Assembly (NCBI RefSeq): GCF_016599045.1
Contig: NZ_JAENKV010000004.1
Location: 53,189 to 117,188, forward strand
Length of the DNA stretch: 64,000 nt
From: Campylobacter sp. TTU_617
GTDB taxonomy: Bacteria; Campylobacterota; Campylobacteria; Campylobacterales; Campylobacteraceae
Direction of reading: 5' to 3'
Part shown: positions 29,224 to 38,695 of the stretch, piece by piece
Position numbering within the stretch: the first letter of the stretch is position 1
Layout: every line of letters starts with the position of its first letter
The notes under the pieces: generated by a model
Database searches by the model: none
What the model was told of the DNA's origin: nothing
What the model saw: only the letters and a program-made list of their open reading frames with translations
Translations under genes and position numbers: made by a program

Positions 29224-30564
29224 TTACATCCATTCTAAAACTTGAGAAAGCTCTTTGGTAACAAAATATTTTAAACCTATATCTTCTAAAGGTTTAGAAG
29301 GGATAATAGCATTTTTAAATTTTTGCATTTTAGCTTCTTTTAATCTAACATCGAGATGAAATACATCTCGAATTTCCCCATTTAAACTAAGTTCTCCTAT
29401 AAAAACACTATCTTTGCTTAAAGGACGATTTTTAAAACTTGAAATTATAGCAGCAACCACAGCCAAATCTGCAGCTGTTTCATTGATTTTCACACCACCA
29501 CTTACATTAATGAAAACATCATAATGCCCTAGAGGAATTTCTAATTTTCTCTCTAATAAAGCTAAAAGCATGTCTAAACGATTTCTCTCATAGCCTGTTG
29601 CACTTCTTTTAGGATAAGAACTTTCGCAAACAAGAGCTTGAATTTCTAAAACCAACGCTCTACTTCCCTCCATCACAACACCTAAAGCACTTCCTGAAGT
29701 AGCCTTGCCTCTAGTAAAAAAACGATTGGCTAAATTTTTAGCACTGATTAGACCCTTAGGACTCATTTCAAAAATCCCTACTTCGCTAATATTGCCAAAA
29801 CGATTTTTAAAACCTCTTAGCAATCTTATTTCTTTTGTAGTATCACCCTCAAAATAAAGCACTACATCAACCATATGTTCAAGCACTCTAGGACCAGCAA
29901 TTGCCCCATCTTTAGTAATATGACCTATAATAAAAATACTTATATTGTAAGCTTTGCTTAAACGCATAAGTTCAAAAGTAATTTCTCTTACTTGAGTAAT
30001 ACTTCCTGCGGCTGAAGAAATTTTATCAGAATATAAAGTTTGAATAGAATCTATAATTAAGATAGAATAATCTTTTTTACGCAATTCCTCTATGATATTT
30101 TCTAAACATAATTCTGTAAGTAAAAATAAATTTAATCCATTGGCATCAAGTCTATTGGCGCGTAATTTAATTTGTGATTTACTCTCTTCTGCACTTACAT
30201 AAAGCACTTTTTTTCCATTATTTGCTAAATTAGAGGCAATTTTAAGCAAAAGAGTTGATTTTCCAACACCAGGACTACCACCAATTAAAACTAAAGAACC
30301 CTCAACCAAACCTCCGCCTAAAACAAGATCAAGTTCATCATCTTGCGTGCTAATTCTGCTAAATTTTTCTATTTCTACCTCATCAATACATATAGCTTCA
30401 CTTGCTTTAGAATTTATATGTTCTAATTCTTTTAAAATCTTAATTTGCTCAGCTTTAAGCTCTATAAAACTATCCCAAGAACCACATTCTGGACATTTAC
30501 CAAGCCATTTTCTTTGTTGATTTCCACAAGATTGACACTCAAATAAAATTTTACTTTTAGCCAT
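29224..30564 (-). CDS. radA: DNA repair protein RadA
   Basis: RecA-like branch-migration ATPase for recombination and repair. It has an N-terminal zinc finger CQSCG...CPECGSW, Walker A GGSPGVGKST, the RadA-specific KNRFG motif, and a C-terminal Lon-like domain (GGVKINETAADLAVVAAI). At 446 aa it is normal. It lies 42 bp after the Maf-like gene on the same strand. Confidence 0.97.
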   Translation of the reverse strand: MAKSKILFECQSCGNQQRKWLGKCPECGSWDSFIELKAEQIKILKELEHINSKASEAICIDEVEIEKFSRISTQDDELDLVLGGGLVEGSLVLIGGSPGVGKSTLLLKIASNLANNGKKVLYVSAEESKSQIKLRANRLDANGLNLFLLTELCLENIIEELRKKDYSILIIDSIQTLYSDKISSAAGSITQVREITFELMRLSKAYNISIFIIGHITKDGAIAGPRVLEHMVDVVLYFEGDTTKEIRLLRGFKNRFGNISEVGIFEMSPKGLISAKNLANRFFTRGKATSGSALGVVMEGSRALVLEIQALVCESSYPKRSATGYERNRLDMLLALLERKLEIPLGHYDVFINVSGGVKINETAADLAVVAAIISSFKNRPLSKDSVFIGELSLNGEIRDVFHLDVRLKEAKMQKFKNAIIPSKPLEDIGLKYFVTKELSQVLEWM

Positions 30565-30606
30565 TTTAAAACCTAAAAAAATTTTTAATATTATAATATT
30601 TTGAAG

Positions 30607-32516
30607 TTAAAAAAGACTTTTTAAATTTCTTAATAAAAGTGTTTGTTTTAAAGGAGCGATATTCTCTTTTATTCCTTTTTTTACAAGTTTAATGTTGGCA
30701 ATTAAAACTTGAATTAAAAAAATATGATCCTTAATCCATGTTAAATTCTTATCTAGCCATTCTTGTTCATTTTTAGGATTTAAAACATAAATCCTTGCTA
30801 AATTAAATTCAAATTGCATTAAAAAAGGTCGTATAAATTCATAAAGTACCGATTTAGTATAATCATCTATCCTTAACTTAAAACAATCAATTTTTTTAAT
30901 AGCTTCTTGGATAATCATTTTGTCAATAAAATCTTTATTTAGTATTCTTTTGCTATCTTGTTCGAGATTTTTTAAACATTCATCTAATTCTTTTAAAAAT
31001 TCATCACAATCTAGATAAAGTTTATAAATATTTTTATCTATATCTAATAAAAGTCTATTTTGCTTATCTATATCTAATTTTTTTAATTGTTTAAATTTTT
31101 TATCATCATCATTTAATAAGCTAACGCAACATTCTAAAAAAGGTTTTTCTATAGCTCCTTCTATCCTTGCTCCACCTTCTGTAGCATTATAAAAATTACA
31201 ATTTTTTATATTTTTATGTATAAAATTTTCTATAGAAAGCCTAAAAGCATTCCACATACAATGAGTTTTAACCTCTCCTTTTCCTCCATAAGCTAAAGTA
31301 TTTTCTTGTTTTATATTGCTTTCATAATTTGATCCATACATATAATCTTTAGAATGGGAAGTCCCATCTTGAGAATAAGCTAAATCTTGGCCTATAAAAA
31401 TAATATTTTTATGCTCTAAAGTGTAAGCAAGTTTTAAAGCATTTAAGGCAACCGTGGATCCTGAAGGAAAATTACCAAAATCTTCAAGCATACATTGTTT
31501 AGTAAATAAAGAAGGATAAGGGATTAAAATATAATTTCTTTTAGAGCTTTCAAGATATTTTATAGCTTTTGGATGTACTAAAGCTAACAATACAAAAATA
31601 ATATCCTTATCAATACTTTCATAAGAATTCTTAAAAAGCTCTGCAGTCTTTTCTGTTCTTTCAGACATTAAAACATAATCAGGTTTTATATCATATTTTG
31701 CAAGAATTGAATAAGCACTATCAGCACAAAATATGGTAGCTTTGTTTTGATATTCTTTAAGTAAAGGAAGTTGTTTATCTAAAGAAGGCCCAGTAGAAAC
31801 AATAATGGCTGTTTTTGATTTTTCTTTACGAATTTCATATAAAAAACTAAGCGAAGGGTTTAAAATCATTTTAGGACTATTAAAAATAAATTGAGTAAAA
31901 CCTTGCAAAGTATCTTCAATATCATTGCCTTGATAAAGTATTGTTGATTTAATAATTTGAGAAATTCTTTGATTAAGTTTTATAATATCATTCTGAAAAC
32001 TTTCATAATAAGTACTATGCAAATGCAAAGAATAAACTCTTAAAAAATTAAAAAAAGGTGGGGTAGTAAAAATATTTTCTAAATCTTTTGTCAAAATATC
32101 ACTTCGTAAAACAATAAGCTTGTTATTTTTTAACTCTTCGCTAAAATCAATCAGATGAAAAATTTCATAAAGCAAAGAAATATCATCCTCAAATACAACA
32201 ATATGTTTTAAATGGATATTTTTAAGCAAAACTTTATATAAAATACCATTTCCAAAACCATAAAAATAAAGAACAGGATAAAATAAATACTTTGTTTGAA
32301 AAAGTTTTAATTTTTCTTCTAATTCTTTTTCTGCATCTTGATAAATTTGTAATTTATTACAAGTATTGATTAGATTTAGAGAAAGTAGATCCCCCCCCCC
32401 GTTGCTAAAATTCTAAAATTATGCAAAATATTATTATTTAGTTTTTCATAAAGAGAAATGTTTTTTAAAGAAGATATATTTTTAAAAAAAAGATCTTTTT
32501 GTTCTTTACTATACAT
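30607..32516 (-). CDS. Maf-like motility accessory factor (DUF115), phase-variable, OFF as read
   Basis: ATG at 32516, 4 nt after the ftsY stop, opens a frame starting MYSKEQKDLFFKNISSL. At ten G residues (32391-32400) it is out of phase with the rest and stops at once after GGGIYFL. Adding one G (or removing two) joins it to the downstream frame, giving 636 codons plus stop, a usual Maf length. The downstream 540-aa frame has FYGFGNGILYKVLL before it, IVSTGPSLDKQLPLL, and GQDLAYSQDGTSHSKDYM, hallmarks of the Maf/DUF115 glycosyltransferase-like family. In Campylobacter and Helicobacter these are linked to nonulosonate transfer onto flagellin. It lies away from any flagellar glycosylation cluster, between radA and ftsY. 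Confidence 0.85.
32391..32400 (-). repeat. poly-G(10) contingency tract in the Maf-like gene
   Basis: Ten C on the plus strand, ten G in the coding strand, the only G/C homopolymer of this size in the window. It sits at about codon 40 of the Maf-like gene. Frame analysis gives OFF at 10, ON at 8 or 11. Poly-G slippage is the standard phase-variation switch of Campylobacter. Confidence 0.92.
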
Positions 32517-32520
32517 TGTT

Positions 32521-33387
32521 TTAATCATAAATAGGATCTAAAAGCGTATCAAGATATTTATCAATATCAAATTCATATAAATCTTGCATACTTTCTCCTA
32601 CACCAATATATAATATAGGAAGTTCAAGCTCTCTTGCTATACTAAATAATCCTCCACCTTTAGCTGTGCCATCTAGTTTTGTTATAATAACTCCATCAAG
32701 CTTCACAAATTCGTTAAATGCTTTTGCTTGCAAAATACCAGCATTTCCTTGAGTCCCATCTAAAACTAAAATTTTCCTATGTGGAGCTCCATCATATGCT
32801 TTATTACAAATACGTATAATCTTTTCAAGCTCTAATGCTAAATTTTTTTGATTTTGAAGCCTTCCTGCTGTATCAATAATCACTTGATCAAAATCTTTAG
32901 CTCTAGCTTTAGAAATAGTATCAAAAGCAACAGCTGAAGGATCGTGTCCTTGAGAGCTTGCCACAATCTCAATATCCAATTTTTGTGCCCAAAGTTTAAG
33001 TTGTTCTATAGCTCCAGCTCTGAAAGTATCACAAGCTCCTAAAATAGTTTTTTTATTTTGCTGTTTATATAAATATGCCAATTTTGCAATACTTGTTGTT
33101 TTTCCTGCACCATTAACACCTAAAACAAGTTCAACAAAAGGTTTATGATGAGGTAATTCTTTTTGATCGTATAAAAAATATGTTTTCATTACACGTTTTA
33201 AATCTTCTTTTCTAACTTCATCAGAAGGAGGTAGATAATAAATGATTTCCTCTACTATTTCATAACTTACATCTGCTTCTAATAAAATTTCCTCTAAAAG
33301 ATCCTTGGTAATTTTTTTATGTCCTGATTTAATTTGAACGATATTTTCAAGAGTCTTTTTTAATCCTTTTTTTAAAAAATCAAACAT
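32521..33387 (-). CDS. ftsY: signal recognition particle receptor FtsY
   Basis: SRP-receptor GTPase that docks ribosome-nascent chain complexes to SecYEG. The NG domain shows P-loop GVNGAGKTTSIAKLA, DTAGRLQNQ and TKLDGTAKGG. It lacks the long acidic A domain, so at 288 aa it is a minimal form normal for Campylobacter. It overlaps the upstream thioredoxin gene by one base and is followed after 4 nt by the Maf-like gene. Confidence 0.96.
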   Translation of the reverse strand: MFDFLKKGLKKTLENIVQIKSGHKKITKDLLEEILLEADVSYEIVEEIIYYLPPSDEVRKEDLKRVMKTYFLYDQKELPHHKPFVELVLGVNGAGKTTSIAKLAYLYKQQNKKTILGACDTFRAGAIEQLKLWAQKLDIEIVASSQGHDPSAVAFDTISKARAKDFDQVIIDTAGRLQNQKNLALELEKIIRICNKAYDGAPHRKILVLDGTQGNAGILQAKAFNEFVKLDGVIITKLDGTAKGGGLFSIARELELPILYIGVGESMQDLYEFDIDKYLDTLLDPIYD

Positions 33388-33953
33388 TAATCTATAGCCT
33401 TTTGTATATCAATTTCTAACATTTCTGCAGGAATCAAGCCTAAATATTGTCTTATAAGATTGTTATCTTTATCAAACAAAAATAAAGTTGGCATTCCATT
33501 AATACCTCCTAAACTCTTAGCTAAAAGATAGTTGCTATCCCCCATAGCAATATCAAATTTTATTTTATTCTTATGTATAAAAGTTTCTACACTTTGCTTA
33601 TCTTGCTCTTCAAGTAAAACACCTACAATTTGCAAATTTTGTTTGTATTTTTCCTCAAATCTATTAAGATCTACAATTTGGGCAATACAAGGCTGACACC
33701 AAGTTGTAAAAAATATAAACAAACTAATTTTATCGCCATTATTAAAGATAATTTTATCATCTTGAGTTTTAACTGATAATAAATTTCCATTGATCATTTT
33801 TAGATTAAAAGAATTTACTTTACTTTCAGACTTATTTGATGATATATTTTTTTGTGCTGATTCTTGTTCGCCTTCTTTTTTTGAATTTTTATCACAAGCT
33901 GTAAAAAATAAAGAAAAAATTAAAAAAAGAAAAAAAAATTTTTTAAAAACCAT
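33387..33953 (-). CDS. TlpA/ResA-like thioredoxin lipoprotein
   Basis: Membrane-anchored periplasmic thiol-disulfide protein. It has a signal peptide with lipobox LFFTAC at about residues 14-20, a low-complexity linker, then the thioredoxin fold. The active site is WCQPC and the cis-Pro region is NGMPTLFLFD. The 188-aa length is typical. It shares a transcript with ftsY. Likely roles are cytochrome c or outer-membrane protein thiol chemistry; partners are unknown. Confidence 0.9.
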   Translation of the reverse strand: MVFKKFFFLFLIFSLFFTACDKNSKKEGEQESAQKNISSNKSESKVNSFNLKMINGNLLSVKTQDDKIIFNNGDKISLFIFFTTWCQPCIAQIVDLNRFEEKYKQNLQIVGVLLEEQDKQSVETFIHKNKIKFDIAMGDSNYLLAKSLGGINGMPTLFLFDKDNNLIRQYLGLIPAEMLEIDIQKAID

Positions 33954-34025
33954 TCAATTTTTCCTTGTTAAATTAAAAATAAAAGATAAAATTATAACAT
34001 AAATTAATATCTCAAGGTAAGTTTT

Positions 34026-34640
34026 ATGTTGAAAAATAATTTTAGAGAAAAATCAAAAAAACTTTTAAAAGAACACATAAAATTTAAATTTAAAAGAGAT
34101 TTTCAAGTCTTTAAAGAATGTTTAAAAATAATTAAAAAAAATAAAGCAAAAAAAATTTTGCTCTTTATCCCTTTAAAATATGAACCCAATTTATTCAAAT
34201 TTAGGAGATTATTGAGTAAAAATTGCGAACTTTTTGTCCCATTTATGCAAGATAAAAGCTTGAAAATAGTAAAATTGAGACTACCTTTAAAAAAGAAAAA
34301 ATATGAAGTTTTTGAACCAAATGATTCCTTTTTTAAAGTAAAAAAAATTGATCTAGCTATCATTCCTGTTATAGCTGTGGATAAAAATTTAAAAAGAATT
34401 GGTCATGGAAAAGGTTTTTATGATAGATTTTTTTATGATTTAAACTATAAACCTTTAACTATTTTTGTTCAAAGTGTTAATATGTTTAATAATAAAAACA
34501 TTACTGATTTCTATGATATACAAGGAGATTTTTATATAAATCCTTATAAAAAATACTATAGGAAAGAAATAATAAATGATAACAATAATTGCAGTTTTTA
34601 CAACCTTAATAGGACTTGGATTAGGATATTTAGTTGCTAA
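34026..34640 (+). CDS. 5-formyltetrahydrofolate cyclo-ligase
   Basis: Converts 5-formyl-THF to methenyl-THF with ATP. It shows an N-terminal FREKSKKLLKEH start, LLFIPLKYEPN in the centre, and the family motif RIGHGKGFYDRFF near residue 130. At 204 aa it is slightly long because the last 65 bp (about 21 codons) overlap the rny start. That tail (NNCSFYNLNRTWIRIFSC) is not family-like and simply reads through rny codons. Confidence 0.88.
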   Translation: MLKNNFREKSKKLLKEHIKFKFKRDFQVFKECLKIIKKNKAKKILLFIPLKYEPNLFKFRRLLSKNCELFVPFMQDKSLKIVKLRLPLKKKKYEVFEPNDSFFKVKKIDLAIIPVIAVDKNLKRIGHGKGFYDRFFYDLNYKPLTIFVQSVNMFNNKNITDFYDIQGDFYINPYKKYYRKEIINDNNNCSFYNLNRTWIRIFSC

Positions 34641-36126
34641 AAAAATTAATGAAGCCAAACACGAAATTTTTATCGAACAAGCAAAGGCAAAAGCAAAAGC
34701 TATTGAATATGAAGCTGAACTTATACTAAAAGATGCTAAAAATTCTATACTTAATGCTGAATTAGAAATTAAGAAAAAATATGATGATAAAGCTCATAAA
34801 TTACAACAAGAACTACAATGCAAATTTGAAGAAATTCATAAAAAAGAACAACAAATTAAAATCGAAATGGAAAAAATAAAAAAGGACGAAGAAGAATTGA
34901 ATAAAAATCAAAAAATCATAGAAGATCTTCATTGTGATAATTTAAAATTAAAAAATCAATACCAAAATAAAATTGATGAAGTAATCAATATTTTAGAACA
35001 CTCATCAGGTCTTACAAAAGATGAGGCTAAAAAAATTATTCTAGAAAAAGTTGAAGAAAAATCTCGCAATGAAATAGCTCATATAGTAAGAAAATATGAA
35101 GAAGAAGCTAAAAATGAGGCTAAAAGAAAAGCAAACTATATCATAGCTCAAGCCACTTCACGTTTTGCTGGAGAATTTGCTGCAGAGAGGCTTATTAATG
35201 TAGTAAATATTAAAAATGATGAACTCAAAGGACGCATCATAGGCAAAGAAGGACGCAATGTTAAAAGTTTAGAAATGGTTTTAGGGGTTGATATTATTAT
35301 AGATGATACACCAGGTGCTATTATAATTAGCTGTTTTAATCTTTATCGCCGTGCCATTGCTACAAAAGTAATAGAACTTTTAGTTGAAGATGGGAGAATT
35401 CAGCCTGCACGTATTGAAGAAATCTATGAAAAAGTTTGTAAAGAATTTGAAAATTCCATTTTAGAAGAAGGACAAATTATAGCTATGGATTTAGGCCTTG
35501 ATAAACTACATCCTGAAATTTTAAAACTTATTGGAAAATTAAAATATCGTGCTAGTTATGGTCAAAATGCATTAGCTCATTCTTTAGAAGTTGCACATCT
35601 TGCAGGAATTATCGCAGCTGAATGTGGCGGGGATGAAAAACTAGCTAAACGCGCTGGAATTTTACACGATATAGGAAAAGCACTCACACACGACTTTGAA
35701 GGTTCTCACGTTGATCTAGGAGCCGAACTTTGCAAACGCTATAAAGAGCATCCTGTTGTAATTAATGCCATTTATGCACACCACGGTCACGAAGAAGCTA
35801 CAAGTATAGAAGCAGCAGCAGTTTGTACTGCTGATACTTTAAGTGCTGCAAGACCTGGTGCAAGAAGAGAAGTCCTAGAAGCTTTTCTAAAAAGAGTAAA
35901 CGAACTTGAAGAAATAGCCAAAAATAAAGAAGGGATTAAAAATGCTTATGCGATTAATGCAGGAAGAGAAATTAGAGTAATAGCCAATGCAAAGCTAATC
36001 AATGATGATCAAGCTGTACTTTTAGCCAAAGAAATTGCTAATGAAATTGAAGATAAGCTTCAATATCCTGGTGAGGTTAAGGTTAATGTAATACGCGAAT
36101 TAAGAGCAATTGAATATGCAAGGTAA
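34576..36126 (+). CDS. rny: ribonuclease Y
   Basis: Membrane-bound endoribonuclease that starts mRNA decay. It has an N-terminal helix (IAVFTTLIGLGLGYLV), a long coiled coil (about 25-200), a KH domain with GRIIGKEGRNVKSLE, and an HD domain with HSLEVAHLAG, GILHDIGKA and YAHHGHEE. The 516-aa length is normal. The ATG lies inside the end of the folate ligase gene, with AAAGAAATAA upstream rather than a strong ribosome site, which suggests coupling. Confidence 0.97.
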   Translation: MITIIAVFTTLIGLGLGYLVAKKINEAKHEIFIEQAKAKAKAIEYEAELILKDAKNSILNAELEIKKKYDDKAHKLQQELQCKFEEIHKKEQQIKIEMEKIKKDEEELNKNQKIIEDLHCDNLKLKNQYQNKIDEVINILEHSSGLTKDEAKKIILEKVEEKSRNEIAHIVRKYEEEAKNEAKRKANYIIAQATSRFAGEFAAERLINVVNIKNDELKGRIIGKEGRNVKSLEMVLGVDIIIDDTPGAIIISCFNLYRRAIATKVIELLVEDGRIQPARIEEIYEKVCKEFENSILEEGQIIAMDLGLDKLHPEILKLIGKLKYRASYGQNALAHSLEVAHLAGIIAAECGGDEKLAKRAGILHDIGKALTHDFEGSHVDLGAELCKRYKEHPVVINAIYAHHGHEEATSIEAAAVCTADTLSAARPGARREVLEAFLKRVNELEEIAKNKEGIKNAYAINAGREIRVIANAKLINDDQAVLLAKEIANEIEDKLQYPGEVKVNVIRELRAIEYAR

Positions 36127-36132
36127 GATTTT

Positions 36133-36690
36133 ATGCAAGATATGATTGATACTTTACTTCGTTATGGTTATATTGTTTTATTCTTTTATTCTTTAGGTGG
36201 AGGGATGGTTGGAATTCTTGCTGCTGGAGTTTTGTGTTCCCAAGGCAAGCTTGATTTATATTTGTGCATAAGTATTGCTTTTATTGGCAATACACTAGGC
36301 TCTACTTTGCTTTTTATTTTAGGAAAATATTACAAAAAAGATATTTTGCCTTATTTTAAAAATCATAAACGAAAACTGGCTTTAGCTATGATTAAAGTAA
36401 AACAATATGGGATATTTTTACTTTTTATACAAAAATATATTTATGGGATCAAAACCTTCATTCCTATAGCAGCAGGTATAGCTAGATATGGTTTTCTTAA
36501 ATTTCTCATAATCAATACAATTTCAAGTTTTATTTGGGCATTATTGCTTGGATATTTAGCTTATATTTTTGGACAAAGCATTACTTTTATTTTTAATAAT
36601 CTTAGCAATTATCCTTATTTAGCACCTTTATTTTTGCTTTGTTTAGTTGGAGTAATTTGGCTTTATCTTCATAATTTTTCCAAAAAATAA
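36133..36690 (+). CDS. DedA-family membrane protein
   Basis: Inner-membrane protein of the DedA/SNARE-associated (VTT) family, implicated in polyprenyl-phosphate or lipid flipping and membrane homeostasis. Several hydrophobic helices are visible. The family glycine-rich entry is GGGMVGILAAGVL, with FIGNTLGS following. KYIYGIKTFIPIAAGIARYG matches the conserved F/YxxR-G/P-x-AG region. At 185 aa it is usual. It begins 6 bp after rny and ends overlapping comEC by one base. Confidence 0.88.
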   Translation: MQDMIDTLLRYGYIVLFFYSLGGGMVGILAAGVLCSQGKLDLYLCISIAFIGNTLGSTLLFILGKYYKKDILPYFKNHKRKLALAMIKVKQYGIFLLFIQKYIYGIKTFIPIAAGIARYGFLKFLIINTISSFIWALLLGYLAYIFGQSITFIFNNLSNYPYLAPLFLLCLVGVIWLYLHNFSKK

Positions 36691-37940
36691 TGCTTTTTTA
36701 TAATTCTTTATTACAAAAAAATAAAGAATTATTTATCATATTTTTAATTTTTCTTAGTATTTTTTTATTTAATATTTTATTAGAATATAAAAATTATTTA
36801 AATTTTAAAGAAAATAAACATCCTTTAATTCAAGCTACTATTATTCAAATTTATCAAAAAAAGAATATAAAAAATAAAAATTATTTTGTCTTAAAATTAA
36901 AAAATAAAAATTTTACATTTTATACAACAAGTTTTAAAGATTTAAATCTCAGTAAAAATGAAAATATAGAACTTAGAATAATTACAACAAATTTAAATTT
37001 TAAAGATTATTTATCAAAGAATTTTTATGCGCCAAGTTATGGTATTCAAAGTTTAGGATTTAGCAAAAATCTAAAAATTATTGATTATTTTTTAAATCAA
37101 CATAAAGATGAAAAAATTAAAGAATTTTATGGAGCTTTATTTTTTGCTTTGCCTATATCATTGGAACTTAGAACAGATATTAATTATTATGGAGTAGCAC
37201 ATTTAATAGCAATTAGTGGTTATCATATGGGACTTATATTTTCTTTTTTATTTTTTATCTTAAGTCCTATTTATAGCTTTTTTCAAAAAAAATATTTTCC
37301 CTATAGAAATTTAAAACTTGATTTAAGTATAATAATTTTTATTTTTTTAATCATTTATGCTTATTTAATAGGTTTAATTCCCTCTTATATACGCTCCTTA
37401 ATTATGCTTTTATGGGGATTTTATTTAATTAGTAAGAATATCAAACTTATTAATTTTATAAATTTATTTCTTAGTATATGTATTTGTATAGCTTTGTTTC
37501 CTAGATTTTTATTTAGTGTTGGATTTTTATTTTCTATTCTTGGAGTTTTTTATATTTTTTTGTATTTGCATCATTTTTCAAAATATTTTAAACCTTTTAT
37601 GAATGTTTTATTGCTTAATATATGGACATTTTTTGCTATGATTTTACCAGTAATGTATTTTTTTCCGCTTCTTACTTATCAACAAATTTTGGCTATTTTT
37701 ATTAGTATTATTTTTATCATTTTCTACCCTTTAGTTTTATTTTTACATTTTATCAATGAAGGAGGATTATTGGATCATTATTTAATATCATTTTTTAATT
37801 TTAAGCTTTATGCAATTAATTTTCAAATTCCTTTTTTAATTTTTTTGGCTTATATTTTACTTTCTTTACTTAGCATACGTTTTAAATTATTGGCGCTTCT
37901 TTGTATTTTTCTTAATCTTTTGCCCTTCATTTTCATTTAA
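36690..37940 (+). CDS. comEC: ComEC/Rec2-type competence DNA channel
   Basis: Polytopic inner-membrane protein that passes single-stranded DNA during natural transformation. It has two N-terminal helices, a beta-rich loop, then the competence domain with GVAHLIAISGYHMGL (residues about 168-182) and at least seven further helices. At 416 aa it is the short epsilonproteobacterial form without the C-terminal metallo-hydrolase domain. It is convergent with the yihY-like gene, overlapping it by 54 bp. Confidence 0.9.
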   Translation: MLFYNSLLQKNKELFIIFLIFLSIFLFNILLEYKNYLNFKENKHPLIQATIIQIYQKKNIKNKNYFVLKLKNKNFTFYTTSFKDLNLSKNENIELRIITTNLNFKDYLSKNFYAPSYGIQSLGFSKNLKIIDYFLNQHKDEKIKEFYGALFFALPISLELRTDINYYGVAHLIAISGYHMGLIFSFLFFILSPIYSFFQKKYFPYRNLKLDLSIIIFIFLIIYAYLIGLIPSYIRSLIMLLWGFYLISKNIKLINFINLFLSICICIALFPRFLFSVGFLFSILGVFYIFLYLHHFSKYFKPFMNVLLLNIWTFFAMILPVMYFFPLLTYQQILAIFISIIFIIFYPLVLFLHFINEGGLLDHYLISFFNFKLYAINFQIPFLIFLAYILLSLLSIRFKLLALLCIFLNLLPFIFI

Positions 37941-38693
37941 GTTGTAACAAATTTTTATTCCAAAAAGATAAACAATCCAAGAAATATAAATCCAAATAAA
38001 GAAAAACAAAATAGCAGAAAAAGATCCATAAACACTTTGATAAGTTTTGCTATAAATAATATAATAAACAAATAAATTTTTAATAACATACCAAATCATA
38101 GAAGTTAAAAAAGAAACAATACTTATAATTTTAGTTTTTATACTATGCAAAGAACTTGAAAAAGCAATAAAAAATAAAGCCCAAATAATAATAAAAGGTA
38201 AAAATTCAAAAAAATTAAATCCTATTTTCCATTTATCTAAAAGTTCTTGTATATAACCTGATATATAAAAACTAAAACCTAAGCCCAAAGGTATTAAAGT
38301 AAGCAAAGTCCAATATGAGCTTATACTTTGCCAAAGATTTTTTGGCTCATTTTTAGTGATACGATTAATCACAAAATCATAACCAGAAAAAAAAGCCAAA
38401 GAAGTAAAAATCATTGCTATAAAACCAAATATACCCAAATTAACACTATTTTTTAAAAAAGTATCCAAATAAGAAAAAACAATATCTTGTTGAGCAGGAA
38501 TTAAAAAAGCAAAAATAACTTGTTTAGCCTTTTCATAATAGGTATTAAAACTAGAAATTCGAGTAAAAACCGAAAAACAAATAAATAAAATAGGTATTAA
38601 AGATAAAATTGTATAAAAACTTAAAGCTGCTGAATAATTTAATACTTCTTTATCTCTAAGTGCAAATAAAATTTTTAAAATTCTACTAAACAT
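37887..38693 (-). CDS. YihY/BrkB-family membrane protein
   Basis: Integral membrane protein of the YihY/virulence factor BrkB (formerly 'RNase BN') family. Six helices are seen. The motifs YSAALSFYTILSLIPILF at the N-terminus and YGSFSAILFFFIWIYISW near the end are diagnostic. At 268 aa it is complete. Biochemical function is unknown; the old RNase BN label is an error of early annotation. The 3' end overlaps comEC by 54 bp. Confidence 0.9.
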   Translation of the reverse strand: MFSRILKILFALRDKEVLNYSAALSFYTILSLIPILFICFSVFTRISSFNTYYEKAKQVIFAFLIPAQQDIVFSYLDTFLKNSVNLGIFGFIAMIFTSLAFFSGYDFVINRITKNEPKNLWQSISSYWTLLTLIPLGLGFSFYISGYIQELLDKWKIGFNFFEFLPFIIIWALFFIAFSSSLHSIKTKIISIVSFLTSMIWYVIKNLFVYYIIYSKTYQSVYGSFSAILFFFIWIYISWIVYLFGIKICYNLNENEGQKIKKNTKKRQ

Positions 38694-38695
38694 TT

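Noticed and set aside
37887..37940. Frameshift at the comEC/yihY junction
   Set aside because: A 54-bp convergent overlap of two complete genes explains it; both C-termini look normal.
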